64,000 bases of DNA from Saprospiraceae bacterium (GCA_019638455.1 JAHBTU010000001.1:1255501-1319500), one strand, 5' to 3'. Counted from the stretch's first letter, positions 37,113 through 45,466 are shown. Notes: generated by a model from the sequence alone, not told the origin. Translations and numbers: made by a program.

Positions 37113-37978
37113 TTGAAATGTGGTGAAAACGATACGCGCACCCAGACTTGCCCAAAACGGCAAAGGCTCCGCTCCCCCGATGCCTTTGCCCAGCGTGCCA
37201 TCTATTTGGAACAAGTCGCTAAAAAAATGCCTGAACCCGAACTGCCAAGAGACCCCAGCCCCCGGCACATAAGGGTCGCCGGAGAAAATCTCGCCCACCA
37301 AATGAAACCCGCCAAAAGTCTTCACCTGAGTGCCCAGCCCCCAAGTGCCAAGCAAATCGTCTTCGCCCGCGATGTGCAGGTAATTGCCCCCCGCGTTCGC
37401 GTGTAGCAGCACCTTTTCCCCTTCGCCCAAAGCTTGCGTGATGGTGAAAAAACCAAAAGTCCCATATCCGGGTGGCCTGAAAGACCCCCGGCCATAAGGC
37501 AAAAAAGTGCCTACCACCAAGCCCATGCCGGGCCATTCGTTGGGGAAGTATTCTTTAAACAAAAATTTCGCCTGCAACAATGGCAAGGCATAAGCTAGCT
37601 TTGTCTTGTTCTCTCCTGAGAAAAAGTCGGCACCCCACACACCCCCGGCAGTCAGTTCGAGCCAACGCGTCGGCCCATAGGCCGCCAACAGCCAATGTTG
37701 GAGATTTTCCTTGTCGGCCCTTTTGCCCATGTCTCCAACTGTGCGAGCCTGTGGCCTACCACGCGAGCATCGTCGGTGATGAACGGGCGAACATCATAAG
37801 CCGATTGATAAAATGTTGGGGATTTTCGCCACTGCCCCATCTCGTTGGAAGCCGTATGTGCAAAAGGCAAGGTGGGAGCGGAAAAAGCAGCCGAACTCGA
37901 TGTGTTTATCTGTGCCGCCGTTTTTGCGTTGAACGCAAGTGACAAAACCATCACAAACAAACAGGGTGTTCTTCTCAT
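37104..37978 (-). pseudogene. Outer-membrane barrel (phenol-degradation MetA-type transporter family), frameshifted
   Basis: The 5' part starts at ATG 37978 with a signal peptide (TPCLFVMVLSLAFNAKTAAQ) and reads RPFITDDARVVGHRLAQLETWAK. The family sequence then goes on in the -1 frame as RADKENLQHWLLAAYGPTRWLELTAGGVWG and runs to 37104 (FWASLGARIVFTTFQKK). The shift falls at the A4 run on the coding strand (37724-37721); one extra base would give a 291-residue barrel. RPFITDDARVVG and the repeated aromatic strands resemble the Phenol_MetA_deg/transporter family. Either an inactive gene or a base lost in sequencing. Lies downstream of a dense palindromic spacer. Confidence 0.8.
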
Positions 37979-37992
37979 CGTGATTTTTTTTT

Positions 37993-38083
37993 CGTTGAAA
38001 AAGCTCATCTGCTCGCATCCCCCACCAGGAAGGTGGGGGATGCGAGCAGATGAGCTTTTACTTCTCGTTTTGCTTTTTCAACG
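37993..38083. repeat. Perfect 28-bp hairpin with an alternative outer pairing
   Basis: Bases 37999-38026 and 38032-38059 are exact inverted copies (AAAAGCTCATCTGCTCGCAT... ) with a five-base loop AGGAA. In addition CGTTGAAAAAGC at 37993-38004 pairs perfectly with GCTTTTTCAACG at 38072-38083, competing with or enclosing the main stem. It lies 15-105 bases upstream of the barrel gene start. Confidence 0.9.
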
Positions 38084-38094
38084 CCTCGCACAAA

Positions 38095-38351
38095 CAATGG
38101 TTCGTGAAGAATTCGAATAGTGACAAAATGACCCTGCAACTGGACATTCTTCACGCAACGCCACAACGATGTGAAGCGCAAAGCGCGTAGCGTCAATTCG
38201 TTGTGTCGTCGTGGCGTTGTGTGAGATAAAAATGCCCGGTATGCCCAGATTAAGGAGGATTTGAACCTGCCTTGCCAACTGGCAGGTTCAAATCCTCTTT
38301 AATCTGGGTATCTCAATTGACCATGCAATTCGAATTCTTCACGAACCATTG
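38095..38351. repeat. Nested palindromic composite with inverted family 1 ends
   Basis: Outer arms 38095-38118 and 38328-38351 are perfect 24-base inverted copies (CAATGGTTCGTGAAGAATTC...). Inside, 38152-38169 pairs with 38206-38223 with two mismatches. Next to that, 38244-38271 and 38281-38308 are inverted copies of the right end of repeat family 1 (one mismatch), with loop TTGCCAACT. It reads as a layered insertion of palindromic elements. Confidence 0.85.
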
Positions 38352-38440
38352 GTAAAAGGTAAAAACTTAGGTAGAGAGTTGTGAGACTTGCTTTAAAATC
38401 TTTGTAACCGTGGCCGAAAGTAACTCCCCGCTCGCGCACG

Positions 38441-40120
38441 TCACTGCCGCATACGCCGCCACAGCCGCTCTCCTTTTTGTATACCGAGCAACATCAAAAA
38501 CGCGCACAAGCCTGCTGCAATGAAGGCGTAGGTGGCAGAGCGGTGGTCGCCTTGCTGCCTCAGCCACCAGCCATAAGCCCCGGCAACCACACCCAAGATG
38601 GCAAACAACACCTGCTGAATCACCAGATACAACAGTCGCGCACTGTCGCGCACGTCGGGGTTGAGCGTTTCTATTTTCCCTTGCCGGGCTTTTTGCAACA
38701 CTTGGCGCAGCTCGTCGGGCAGCGACAGGGCATTGACGATGGAGCCTTGCAGGTATTTGCGAATGAGGGTCACGAAATCGCCGCGCTGACCAAGCACAAA
38801 GTCTTTTGCATAGGGGCGCACCACGTCGAGCGGGTTGAGCTTAGGGTCGAGCGTGTTGCAAAGGCCGAGCAAGAGCGTGAGCATCCGGTTGAGCAGCACC
38901 CAGTCTTTCGGCACCTGCACCGTGCCGGAGATGCCGCCGAGGCCGATGTCCTGTATGAGGCGAAAAAGGCTGTTGTCGAAGGGTTTTATTTTGATGTCCT
39001 TGAAGTTAAGCCCGTCGAGTTGAACCTCGTTTTGCAAAAAATGCTGCATGGCGGATATCATTTGCTCGGCCATCAAGGATGCCTCCCGCCCTTCGGCGAG
39101 GAAGCCCATGGTGCGGAAGGCATCCACCATGCCGGAGGTGTCTTTTTTCACCGCTGCCTCTATGAGTTGGGGGATGCCTTCCCGCATGGCGGGGCTGAGT
39201 TCGCCTGTGGCACCAAAGTCCAGCAGCACGATTGTCCCATCTTTTTGCACCAAGATATTGCCCGGGTGCGGGTCGGCGTGGTAGAGACCGTCTTGGAGCA
39301 ACATTTTGCAATAAACGCGCAACAGCCTGACGGCCAAATCACGGCGGTCAATTTTCCAGGCATCCAATTGGCCGAGTTCGGAGATTTTCACCCCTTCGTG
39401 GAAAGTGGTGGTCAGCACCCGTGTGGTGGAAAAGGCGGGGTGGACTTCCGGCACAAAAACCCGTTCGCTAGCGGGCAGGTTCGCCGCGATTTGGGTCATG
39501 TAGCGGGCTTCGCTGGCAAAATCCAATTCTTCCTCTATCATCTTGCGCACCTGCGTGTACAGGAAGCCCATGCCCTTGATGTGGAAGAAAAAGGAGATGA
39601 AGGCCGTGAGCCGCCGCATGATTTCGAGGTCAATGCGGGCGATTTCTTCAATGTCGGCGTGCTGGACTTTTACCACGACTTCGGTGCCGTCGTGGAGTTG
39701 GGCGCGGTGCGCCTGACCAATGGAGGCTGCGGCCAAAGGCGTTTCGTCGAAGCGGGCGAACAAGGTTTCCGGCGATTGGCCGAGTTCGCGCTCGATGCGC
39801 TCGCGGACTTGGTCGAAGGGTCGCGGCGGGATTTTGTCCTGCAATTCGGCCAGCGGTTTTTGGAATTCTTCAGGCAAAAAATTGCTCAAAATGGACAACA
39901 ACTGGCCGATTTTGATAAAAAGCCCGTTCAGTTGGAGGATGACAGTTTTCACTCGCTCGGCATTGCGCAGGTGCAACGCGGTGATGCGCCGAGCGTAGTA
40001 GGCTTGGCCGAGAAACTTGCTCCGCAGGTTGAGCCAGAAGTAACTGAACATGACGACCGCAGCCGTCCAGTAGGCTTTGCGGACGCGGCGCGGGCCGGAG
40101 TAGATGTGGGTGGGTGGCAT
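38441..40120 (-). CDS. ABC1/UbiB-family atypical kinase
   Basis: 559 residues from ATG 40120 (MPPTHIYSGPRRVRKAYW). Family marks in order: LNGLFIKIGQLLSILSNFLPEE (the KxGQ motif), TPLAAASIGQAHRAQL (Ala-rich loop in place of the Gly-rich loop), VVVKVQHADIEE, the catalytic YHADPHPGNILV and metal-binding VLLDFGATGELS. Two hydrophobic helices close the protein (VLFAILGVVAGAYGWWL and AFIAAGLCAFLMLLG), so it is membrane-bound. UbiB/COQ8 proteins act as ATPases that support quinone or other isoprenoid lipid metabolism. It follows the PIG-L gene by 74 bases on the same strand. Confidence 0.95.
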   Translation of the reverse strand: MPPTHIYSGPRRVRKAYWTAAVVMFSYFWLNLRSKFLGQAYYARRITALHLRNAERVKTVILQLNGLFIKIGQLLSILSNFLPEEFQKPLAELQDKIPPRPFDQVRERIERELGQSPETLFARFDETPLAAASIGQAHRAQLHDGTEVVVKVQHADIEEIARIDLEIMRRLTAFISFFFHIKGMGFLYTQVRKMIEEELDFASEARYMTQIAANLPASERVFVPEVHPAFSTTRVLTTTFHEGVKISELGQLDAWKIDRRDLAVRLLRVYCKMLLQDGLYHADPHPGNILVQKDGTIVLLDFGATGELSPAMREGIPQLIEAAVKKDTSGMVDAFRTMGFLAEGREASLMAEQMISAMQHFLQNEVQLDGLNFKDIKIKPFDNSLFRLIQDIGLGGISGTVQVPKDWVLLNRMLTLLLGLCNTLDPKLNPLDVVRPYAKDFVLGQRGDFVTLIRKYLQGSIVNALSLPDELRQVLQKARQGKIETLNPDVRDSARLLYLVIQQVLFAILGVVAGAYGWWLRQQGDHRSATYAFIAAGLCAFLMLLGIQKGERLWRRMRQ

Positions 40121-40194
40121 GGTGGGGCAAAGATTGGAGAAGTTTTGGGAAGTTAGGGAATCTCTCGGATGCCGTTTTCCACCTGCCGTAGCAT

Positions 40195-40980
40195 TCAACA
40201 ACAGCCGGTACGTCCCCCACCTGAGCAATGGTTGTCGGTAGATGTGCAGCACTCTTCGGGGCAGTCTTCCAGCCCTTCTGAGAGCGAAGCAAGCAAGTGA
40301 GTGGGCCGCTCGTTCACCAGTTCAAAATGGGTTCGATTGCCAATTCGCTCGATGACGTTGGTTGTTTTCACCATTTCCTGATAGGTTTCGTAGCAACTCA
40401 GGGCATTTTTCATGGCCTCGATATTTTCCTCGCCCAATTCGACGGTCACGGCGATGTCTTCCGGTTTTGTCCACGTCACCCTCGGGATGCCGCCTTCGAA
40501 AAACATAGGCAATCCTGTGTCCACGACCGTGAACAGCGCCAGCCGGCGCCAAAAACGGAGTCCATTTACTCTTTCGTAAAACAGCCGTTTTACGACATGG
40601 TGTAGGGCGATGTGGTCGTGGTGTCCGCTGCCGCCGTGAACGGGGTATGTGACCACCACATCAGGGCGGAAGGTTGTAATCCATCTTTTCATCTCTTTTT
40701 CGAGTTCGATAGGGTCTATTTTCGCAAGCCCACCGTCGGGATAGTCCAATATTTTCATGTCGGCAATACCGAGCGTTTGTTTCACTTTTTGCATTTCCCG
40801 TTCTCTCACCTGTCCCATTTCCTCGATGGTCAAGCCAAGTTGATGTCGCACTTTGGTAGCGCCGCCTTTGGTGAGCGTGAGCAAAAAAACTTGGTTTCCT
40901 TCCTGAATTTGCTTGTGAATGGCTCCGCCCGGCCCAAACGATTCGTCGTCGGGATGCGGAAAAACATAGAGGATTTTCAT
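40195..40980 (-). CDS. PIG-L/LmbE-family deacetylase with Cys-rich tail
   Basis: 261 residues from ATG 40980. Zn-dependent deacetylase fold: ILYVFPHPDDESFGPGGAI supplies the HPDDE metal site and GGSGHHDHIALHHVV the second cluster of His. This is closer to general PIG-L or BshB2-type proteins than to the BshB1 encoded at 10520. The tail after residue 235 is unusual: EDCPEECCTSTDNHCSGGG then RTGCC gives six Cys in 23 residues, probably a metal- or thiol-binding appendage. It sits downstream of sigZ and a Cys-rich secreted peptide, and a perfect 28-base palindrome lies 22 bases before its start. Substrate unknown. Confidence 0.9.
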   Translation of the reverse strand: MKILYVFPHPDDESFGPGGAIHKQIQEGNQVFLLTLTKGGATKVRHQLGLTIEEMGQVREREMQKVKQTLGIADMKILDYPDGGLAKIDPIELEKEMKRWITTFRPDVVVTYPVHGGSGHHDHIALHHVVKRLFYERVNGLRFWRRLALFTVVDTGLPMFFEGGIPRVTWTKPEDIAVTVELGEENIEAMKNALSCYETYQEMVKTTNVIERIGNRTHFELVNERPTHLLASLSEGLEDCPEECCTSTDNHCSGGGRTGCC

Positions 40981-41001
40981 GTTGATTGAAATTTGATAAG
41001 T

Positions 41002-41029
41002 GTACGGCGGATTTGCAAATCCGCCGTAC
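41002..41029. promoter_or_regulatory. Perfect 28-base palindrome before the PIG-L gene
   Basis: GTACGGCGGATTTG is followed at once by its reverse complement, with no loop. It lies 22 bases upstream of the PIG-L ATG, between it and the Cys-rich peptide gene. It could be a protein operator or one more dispersed intergenic palindrome; related GGATTTGCAAATCC palindromes are, to my memory, frequent in Bacteroidota. Confidence 0.6.
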
Positions 41030-41104
41030 CAGATGACAGGCAAAACTGCGAGACCTGAAAGGAGCGGGGCGCAAGACGGCGAGCGCCCTGAACCCCGCCT
41101 TTCG

Positions 41105-41263
41105 TCATTCGCAGCAGAACGGCTCGCAAGGCTCGTCGCAACTGCCGGGGTCGCATTGCGATTGATTACAACAAGCCGTTGCCGGGGTGGCGGCGGGTTT
41201 GCTTGCTATGACGGCGGCTGTAGCCGCGAGTGCGAACAAAGCAATGATTGCTCCTTTTTTCAT
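41105..41263 (-). CDS. Small Cys-rich exported peptide
   Basis: 52 residues from ATG 41263. A signal or anchor segment (KKGAIIALFALAATAAVIAS) is followed by a short Ala/Pro/Thr linker and a C-terminal stretch, ACCNQSQCDPGSCDEPCEP then FCCE, with seven Cys in 22 residues. The spacing is not a ferredoxin or known metallothionein motif I recognise. It starts 84 bases after the sigZ stop on the same strand, so it is likely co-transcribed with or controlled by that sigma factor. Proposed role: metal or thiol binding in the periplasm; this is inference from composition and context. Confidence 0.75.
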   Translation of the reverse strand: MKKGAIIALFALAATAAVIASKPAATPATACCNQSQCDPGSCDEPCEPFCCE

Positions 41264-41347
41264 TGAAAATAAAATTGAATGGTTGCACAAACAAAATCGT
41301 CTGTGGCAGGAAGACGGGAGCGGTGGGAAAAAGACGCAAAAGAGATT

Positions 41348-41893
41348 TTAGCAACTGCAATTTTTTTTGTCCACATCCAGCAGATTGCCATAGCGGTCGC
41401 TTTCGTAGGCGCAACAATCGAAAATCAGTTCTTTCAATTTTTCCTTGCCGCGTTGCACGCGCGACTTTGCGCCCGAATAGGAAATGTCCAGTCTTTGTGC
41501 CAACTCTTTTTGCGAAACTGCCTCGAACTCGGTCAAAATCAAGGCTTCCCGGTATTTGTCGGGTAGTTGCGCGATGAAGTTCCGCACACAACATTCGGCA
41601 ATGGCGGCATTCAGCGAGTGAGCGGTTTCTTCGACGGGCATCTCGTCGTTCAAATGCAGATTGGCAATCGAGGCATTTTTTTTCCTGAAATAATCCTTGG
41701 TAGCGTTGCGGGCAATGCCGTAGAGATAGTGGCGCAGATTGTCAGCCCGCTCAATCTTATCTGAGTGAAGCATGACTTTCAGAAAAATGTCCTGCAAAAT
41801 GTCGTCCGCGTCGTTGGGGTCTTTCACCGTTTTGACAATTAAACCCTTCAATGCGCGGTGAAATTCTGCCCAAATGCTTTGAATCTCGTTCAT
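41348..41893 (-). CDS. sigZ: ECF sigma factor, SigZ type
   Basis: 181 residues. Region 2 (about 1-80: ALKGLIVKTVKDPNDADDILQDIFLKV, RHYLYGIARNATKDYFRKK) and region 4 (about 105-160: FIAQLPDKYREALILTEFEAVSQKELAQRLDISYSGAKSRVQRGKEKLKEL) are intact. The C-terminal extension FDCCAYESDRYGNLLDVDKKNCSC has four Cys, the hallmark of the SigZ group, which has no classical anti-sigma neighbour; the Cys cluster may itself sense redox or metal. Begins 54 bases after pyrB and precedes the Cys-rich peptide gene. Confidence 0.93.
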   Translation of the reverse strand: MNEIQSIWAEFHRALKGLIVKTVKDPNDADDILQDIFLKVMLHSDKIERADNLRHYLYGIARNATKDYFRKKNASIANLHLNDEMPVEETAHSLNAAIAECCVRNFIAQLPDKYREALILTEFEAVSQKELAQRLDISYSGAKSRVQRGKEKLKELIFDCCAYESDRYGNLLDVDKKNCSC

Positions 41894-41947
41894 CGTAAAA
41901 ACCTTCGTGAGTCATAAGACACGGGAATCGGAAAAAAGACGCAATCC

Positions 41948-42865
41948 CTACCGCTGTCCCGCCAGCAAATACAGCACAGCCATCCGCACCGCCACGCCGT
42001 TTTCCACCTGCTGGAGGATGATGCTGTGCGGGCTGTCGGCCACGTCGGAGCTGAGTTCCACGCCGCGATTGATGGGGCCGGGGTGCATCACCACGATTTC
42101 GCGGTCGAGTTCGTCGAGCATTTCGCGTGTGATACCGAAGTATTGGTGGTACTCGCGGAGGCTTGGGAAGTATTTAATGTCTTGTCTTTCAAGTTGAATG
42201 CGCAGCACATTCGCCACGTCGCACCAGCGCAGGGTGTCGCGCACGTTGTGGCTGATTTCGACGCCGAGTGCGCCGTAGTGCTTGGGGATGAGGGTCGGTG
42301 GGCCGCACACGCGGACTTTTGCGCCGAGTTTTTTCAGACAAAAAACATTGCTCAGCGCCACGCGGCTGTGGAGGATGTCACCGATGATGGCGATTTTTTT
42401 GCCTGCCACGTCGCCGAGTTTTTCGCGGATGGAGAATGCGTCGAGCAGGGCTTGGGTGGGGTGTTCGTGCGTGCCATCGCCCGCGTTGATGATGTTGGCG
42501 GGGATGCGGGTGCTGAGATAGACGCAGGCGCCGGGCGCGGGGTGGCGCATCACCACCATGTCCACTTTCATGGATAGGATGTTGTTCACCGTGTCGAGCA
42601 GGGTCTCGCCTTTGCTGACGCTGGAAGAGGAGGCGGTGAAGTTCACGATGTCGGCGCTGAGGCGGCGTTCGGCGAGTTCGAAGGAGACGCGGGTGCGGGT
42701 GCTGCTTTCAAAAAAAAGGTTGGCCACCGTGATGTCGCGCAGGCTTGGCACTTTTTTGATGGGGCGGTTGATGACTTCTTTGAAATTGTCCGCCGTCTCG
42801 AAGATGAGCCGAATGTCGTCTTCGGTAATGTTTTTGATGCCGATGAGGTGGCGTGTGGAGAGCAT
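41948..42865 (-). CDS. pyrB: Aspartate carbamoyltransferase, catalytic chain
   Basis: 305 residues, full length. Joins carbamoyl phosphate and aspartate, the committed step of pyrimidine synthesis. Carbamoyl-phosphate-binding FFESSTRTRVSFELAERRL, DGTHEHPTQALLDAFSI, the aspartate-loop region GPPTLIPKHYGALGVE and the C-terminal VMHPGPINRGVEL are all present. It follows pyrR by 104 bases. No pyrI regulatory chain is seen, as in PyrR-controlled systems. Confidence 0.98.
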   Translation of the reverse strand: MLSTRHLIGIKNITEDDIRLIFETADNFKEVINRPIKKVPSLRDITVANLFFESSTRTRVSFELAERRLSADIVNFTASSSSVSKGETLLDTVNNILSMKVDMVVMRHPAPGACVYLSTRIPANIINAGDGTHEHPTQALLDAFSIREKLGDVAGKKIAIIGDILHSRVALSNVFCLKKLGAKVRVCGPPTLIPKHYGALGVEISHNVRDTLRWCDVANVLRIQLERQDIKYFPSLREYHQYFGITREMLDELDREIVVMHPGPINRGVELSSDVADSPHSIILQQVENGVAVRMAVLYLLAGQR

Positions 42866-42969
42866 AGAGCAGGTTGCAAGGTTCAGGGTGCGGGTTTGAT
42901 TTCACCGCAGCGGCGTGGAGAACTGTCATTCTGGAAGGAATTTTCTCCGGGTCTCTGCGCCTTTGCGAT

Positions 42970-43521
42970 TTATTTTGGTTTGTTTTCAAAAAGCAAAATC
43001 TCGTCGTCGCCGTGTGTTTCTTGCCAACGCACTTTTATGTAAGCCTCGTCGAGCGCATCCACGGCGATGCCGAAATAGTCGGGTTGAATGGGCAATTCGC
43101 GGTTGAAGCGTCTGTCCACGAGCACGAGCAGTTCCACCGCGTCTGGTCGGCCATAGTGCTGCAAGGCTGCCAGCGCCGCGGAGATGGTGCGCCCGGTGTA
43201 GAGCACGTCGTCAATCAGCAACACACGTTTTCCTCCTACGAGAAAATCAATTTCGTTGGGGTGTGGGGTGAGGGGCGTGTCGGTCATGCGGAAGTCGTCG
43301 CGGAAAAAGGTGATGTCGAGTTTTCCGTATTCAATGGATTGGTTGCCGGTGAGTTGTGTCAGGCGTTCGTGGACTCGATTGGAAAGCAGGGTGCCACGCG
43401 GCTGGATGCCGACGATGCAGGCATTGGAAAAATCGTCCCAATCCTCCAGCAGCTGGTGACAGAGCCGTTCGAGGGTGAGCGCGAAGCGTTCGCGGGTGAG
43501 GAGCGTTTTTCCGGTTGACAT
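42970..43521 (-). CDS. pyrR: PyrR bifunctional regulator / uracil phosphoribosyltransferase
   Basis: 183 residues. PRTase fold with the PRPP loop RVLLIDDVLYTGRTISAAL and the PyrR-specific ACIVGIQPRGTLLSNRVHERL and LVLVDRRFNRELPIQPDYFG. In Firmicutes PyrR binds pyr leader RNA and causes attenuation; whether it does so in Bacteroidota is not settled. First gene of a pyrR-pyrB unit, with a promoter at 43603-43634 and an 80-base leader in which I find no clear attenuator hairpin. Confidence 0.96.
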   Translation of the reverse strand: MSTGKTLLTRERFALTLERLCHQLLEDWDDFSNACIVGIQPRGTLLSNRVHERLTQLTGNQSIEYGKLDITFFRDDFRMTDTPLTPHPNEIDFLVGGKRVLLIDDVLYTGRTISAALAALQHYGRPDAVELLVLVDRRFNRELPIQPDYFGIAVDALDEAYIKVRWQETHGDDEILLFENKPK

Positions 43522-43602
43522 TTGTTTGATTTACGATTTGCGATTTGCGATTGCTGGGCGAGACTTTGCAATTTATGATTGCCCGACCGGCGGGGATGGC
43601 GG

Positions 43603-43634
43603 CAAAGATAGTTGGGAGGAGACAAGGGTTCAAA
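43603..43634 (-). promoter_or_regulatory. Promoter of pyrRB
   Basis: On the minus strand TTTG (43634-43631), a 20-base spacer and TATCTTTG (43610-43603) match the -33/-7 consensus, giving a leader of about 80 bases. Confidence 0.6.
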
Positions 43635-43724
43635 GGTTTTGCGCGGGGAAGTTTTTGAGGACATGGGGATTTGTTCGGGAGAGTGTTCAAAAGGACATGA
43701 ATGGCATTGTTAGATTCGTGTGTG

Positions 43725-43753
43725 TTGAATGCTTGATAAAAAGGCTATGTTTG
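43725..43753 (+). promoter_or_regulatory. Promoter of the first metzincin gene
   Basis: TTG at 43725-43727, an 18-base spacer and TATGTTTG at 43746-43753 fit the consensus; ATG follows at 43780. Confidence 0.6.
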
Positions 43754-43779
43754 CCGCACACAATTTTTGATGATAGACT

Positions 43780-45312
43780 ATGCGCTTTTTTCCGCTTTTG
43801 GCCCTTTTGATGGGCTTTTTTCCCGCTCTTGCTCAGGAACCCGGCAAACACGAACTCGCTCCGTGCGGCACGCCGCCCGGCCTCGACCCGTTCCTGCTGG
43901 AATACCTTGCGTACCCGGAACAGTTCGTCGAGGAGCGTTCGTCGGACACGCTAAAATTGGGGGTTCAAATCCACTTGTTGGCTCGCGACAACGGCACGGG
44001 GCGTTTTTCGCCCGGCCAATTGCTGGATGCTTTTTGTCGCCTCAATCTCGATTTCGCCGACACGCGGATTCGACTGTATTTCAAAAACGAATGGAATTTG
44101 ATTAACAACACGGGTTGGTATCAGCACCAAACCATCCCGCAGGGCATTGACATGATGCTAACCAACAATGTAGAGGGGGCGCTCAATAGTTATTTTGCCG
44201 CGAACGTGGCGGGTAATTGTGGTTACAATTTGCCTTACGCGGGCGTGGCAATGTCTCACGGCTGCTCGGGGCCGAACGACCACACTTGGGCGCATGAGGT
44301 GGGGCACAACCTGTCACTACCCCACCCTTTCATCGGTTGGGAAGGCAAGGTGTACAGCTTCGCCAACCCAACGCCCGATACCCTGACATACGACTACACC
44401 TATTTTCACGACACGATTGACACGCAAATCCCGGCCCCACTCGACACGGCACTGGTGGAGTATGTGGACGGGAGCAATTGCGCCATCGCGGCTGACTTGA
44501 TTTGCGACACCAAGCCAGATTACCTAAGTTACCGCTGGGATTGTGACAATCAGGGGAAGAGCCTGGTGCAGCAGAAAGACCCTACTGGCGCGACCTTTTT
44601 TTCAGACGGCACGTTGTTCATGTCTTATTCCTTCGACAAGTGCGCCAACCGATTCTCCGACGAGCAAATCACGATTATGCGGGCTGCCTTGCTCAACAAA
44701 AAACCCGATTGGCTGACGGACGAGCAACCGCAAGGCGACATTGAGGGCACACCTACTTTGCTCGCTCCTATCGGCGGTCAGCTGTCGCCCACGGTGGGCA
44801 CGGTGCTGCAATGGTCGTCGGTGCCCAACGCAACACGTTATGTGGTGCAGATGTCGCGCTTTTCCAACTTCAGCATTCGGGAACTGGATGTGGTGACATC
44901 CGACACTACTTGGGCCTTGGGCAATTTGGTAGCCAATCAGAACTACTACTGGCGCGTGCGTCCTTTCAACGATTGGTATGTCTGCACCACGCTCAGCCCT
45001 TCGGCTACTTTCAAATCGGCGGTCGTCGTATCCACTTCGGCACCCGATGCCGAGGGTTGGCGCTGCTACCCGACGCTGCTTACGGCGGGTCAGCCGCTCA
45101 CGATGGAGACACCTGTGGGTTGGCTGCACCATTCGGTTCAGTGCTCGGTGTATGATGCGATGGGGCGTATGGTTTGGCAGTCAAATCAGTTGGTTGGAAG
45201 CGACAGAACCCTGCTTCATCTGCCATCTGCTTCCTGGGCCGCAGGCACCTATCGTTTGGTGGTGCTACATGAAGGAGGGGTGAAAACAGTGCCGTTAGTT
45301 GTTGCGCGATGA
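43780..45312 (+). CDS. Secreted zinc metalloprotease (metzincin, M43-like) with T9SS sorting domain
   Basis: 510 residues. Signal peptide (RFFPLLALLMGFFPALAQ). The zinc site HEVGHNLSLPH begins at residue 172 and fits HExxHxxxxxH of metzincins; conserved Cys before (GNCGYN, HGCSGPND) and after (NCAIAADLICDTKPDYLSYRWDC) suggest the disulphides of the pappalysin-like M43 group. A Fn3-like domain (about 325-415, VLQWSSVPNATRYVVQMS) and a type A sorting domain end the protein, so it is exported by the type IX system. A paralogue follows 154 bases downstream. Likely a digestive or predatory protease. Confidence 0.9.
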   Translation: MRFFPLLALLMGFFPALAQEPGKHELAPCGTPPGLDPFLLEYLAYPEQFVEERSSDTLKLGVQIHLLARDNGTGRFSPGQLLDAFCRLNLDFADTRIRLYFKNEWNLINNTGWYQHQTIPQGIDMMLTNNVEGALNSYFAANVAGNCGYNLPYAGVAMSHGCSGPNDHTWAHEVGHNLSLPHPFIGWEGKVYSFANPTPDTLTYDYTYFHDTIDTQIPAPLDTALVEYVDGSNCAIAADLICDTKPDYLSYRWDCDNQGKSLVQQKDPTGATFFSDGTLFMSYSFDKCANRFSDEQITIMRAALLNKKPDWLTDEQPQGDIEGTPTLLAPIGGQLSPTVGTVLQWSSVPNATRYVVQMSRFSNFSIRELDVVTSDTTWALGNLVANQNYYWRVRPFNDWYVCTTLSPSATFKSAVVVSTSAPDAEGWRCYPTLLTAGQPLTMETPVGWLHHSVQCSVYDAMGRMVWQSNQLVGSDRTLLHLPSASWAAGTYRLVVLHEGGVKTVPLVVAR

Positions 45313-45466
45313 GGCAGAAATGAGATTTTCTCAAAAAAATGTCGCGGTTTGGCGCTTGCCTCAACTGACTTTGTTGAAATGTGGCGGTGAAAGCAGACAT
45401 TTGCCTCACGAACAAACACCCGTACCCAAATTTCCCATCCAACTATTCAAACCTACTCTGTGTTCA

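Larger units (their letters stand above)
37979..38440. other. Gene-free spacer built of nested palindromes
   Basis: 462 bases between two minus-strand genes with no gene. From 37993 to 38351 nearly every base belongs to an inverted repeat; the parts are listed separately. The last 85 bases contain GGTAAAAACTTAGGTAG, nearly the same as a stretch at 57202-57218. Confidence 0.8.

Noticed and set aside
38281-38310. tRNA T-arm-like sequence GGTTCAAATCC in family 1 right ends
   Set aside because: No T-stem pairing around it, no acceptor or anticodon arm upstream, and the same sequence recurs as part of a dispersed repeat.
38477-40156. 559-codon open frame opposite the ABC1 kinase gene
   Set aside because: Shadow of a GC-rich gene; the kinase motifs on the minus strand are unambiguous.
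43522-43602. PyrR-type attenuator or riboswitch in the pyrR leader
   Set aside because: I find only short GATTTGC direct repeats and no convincing anti-terminator/terminator pair.
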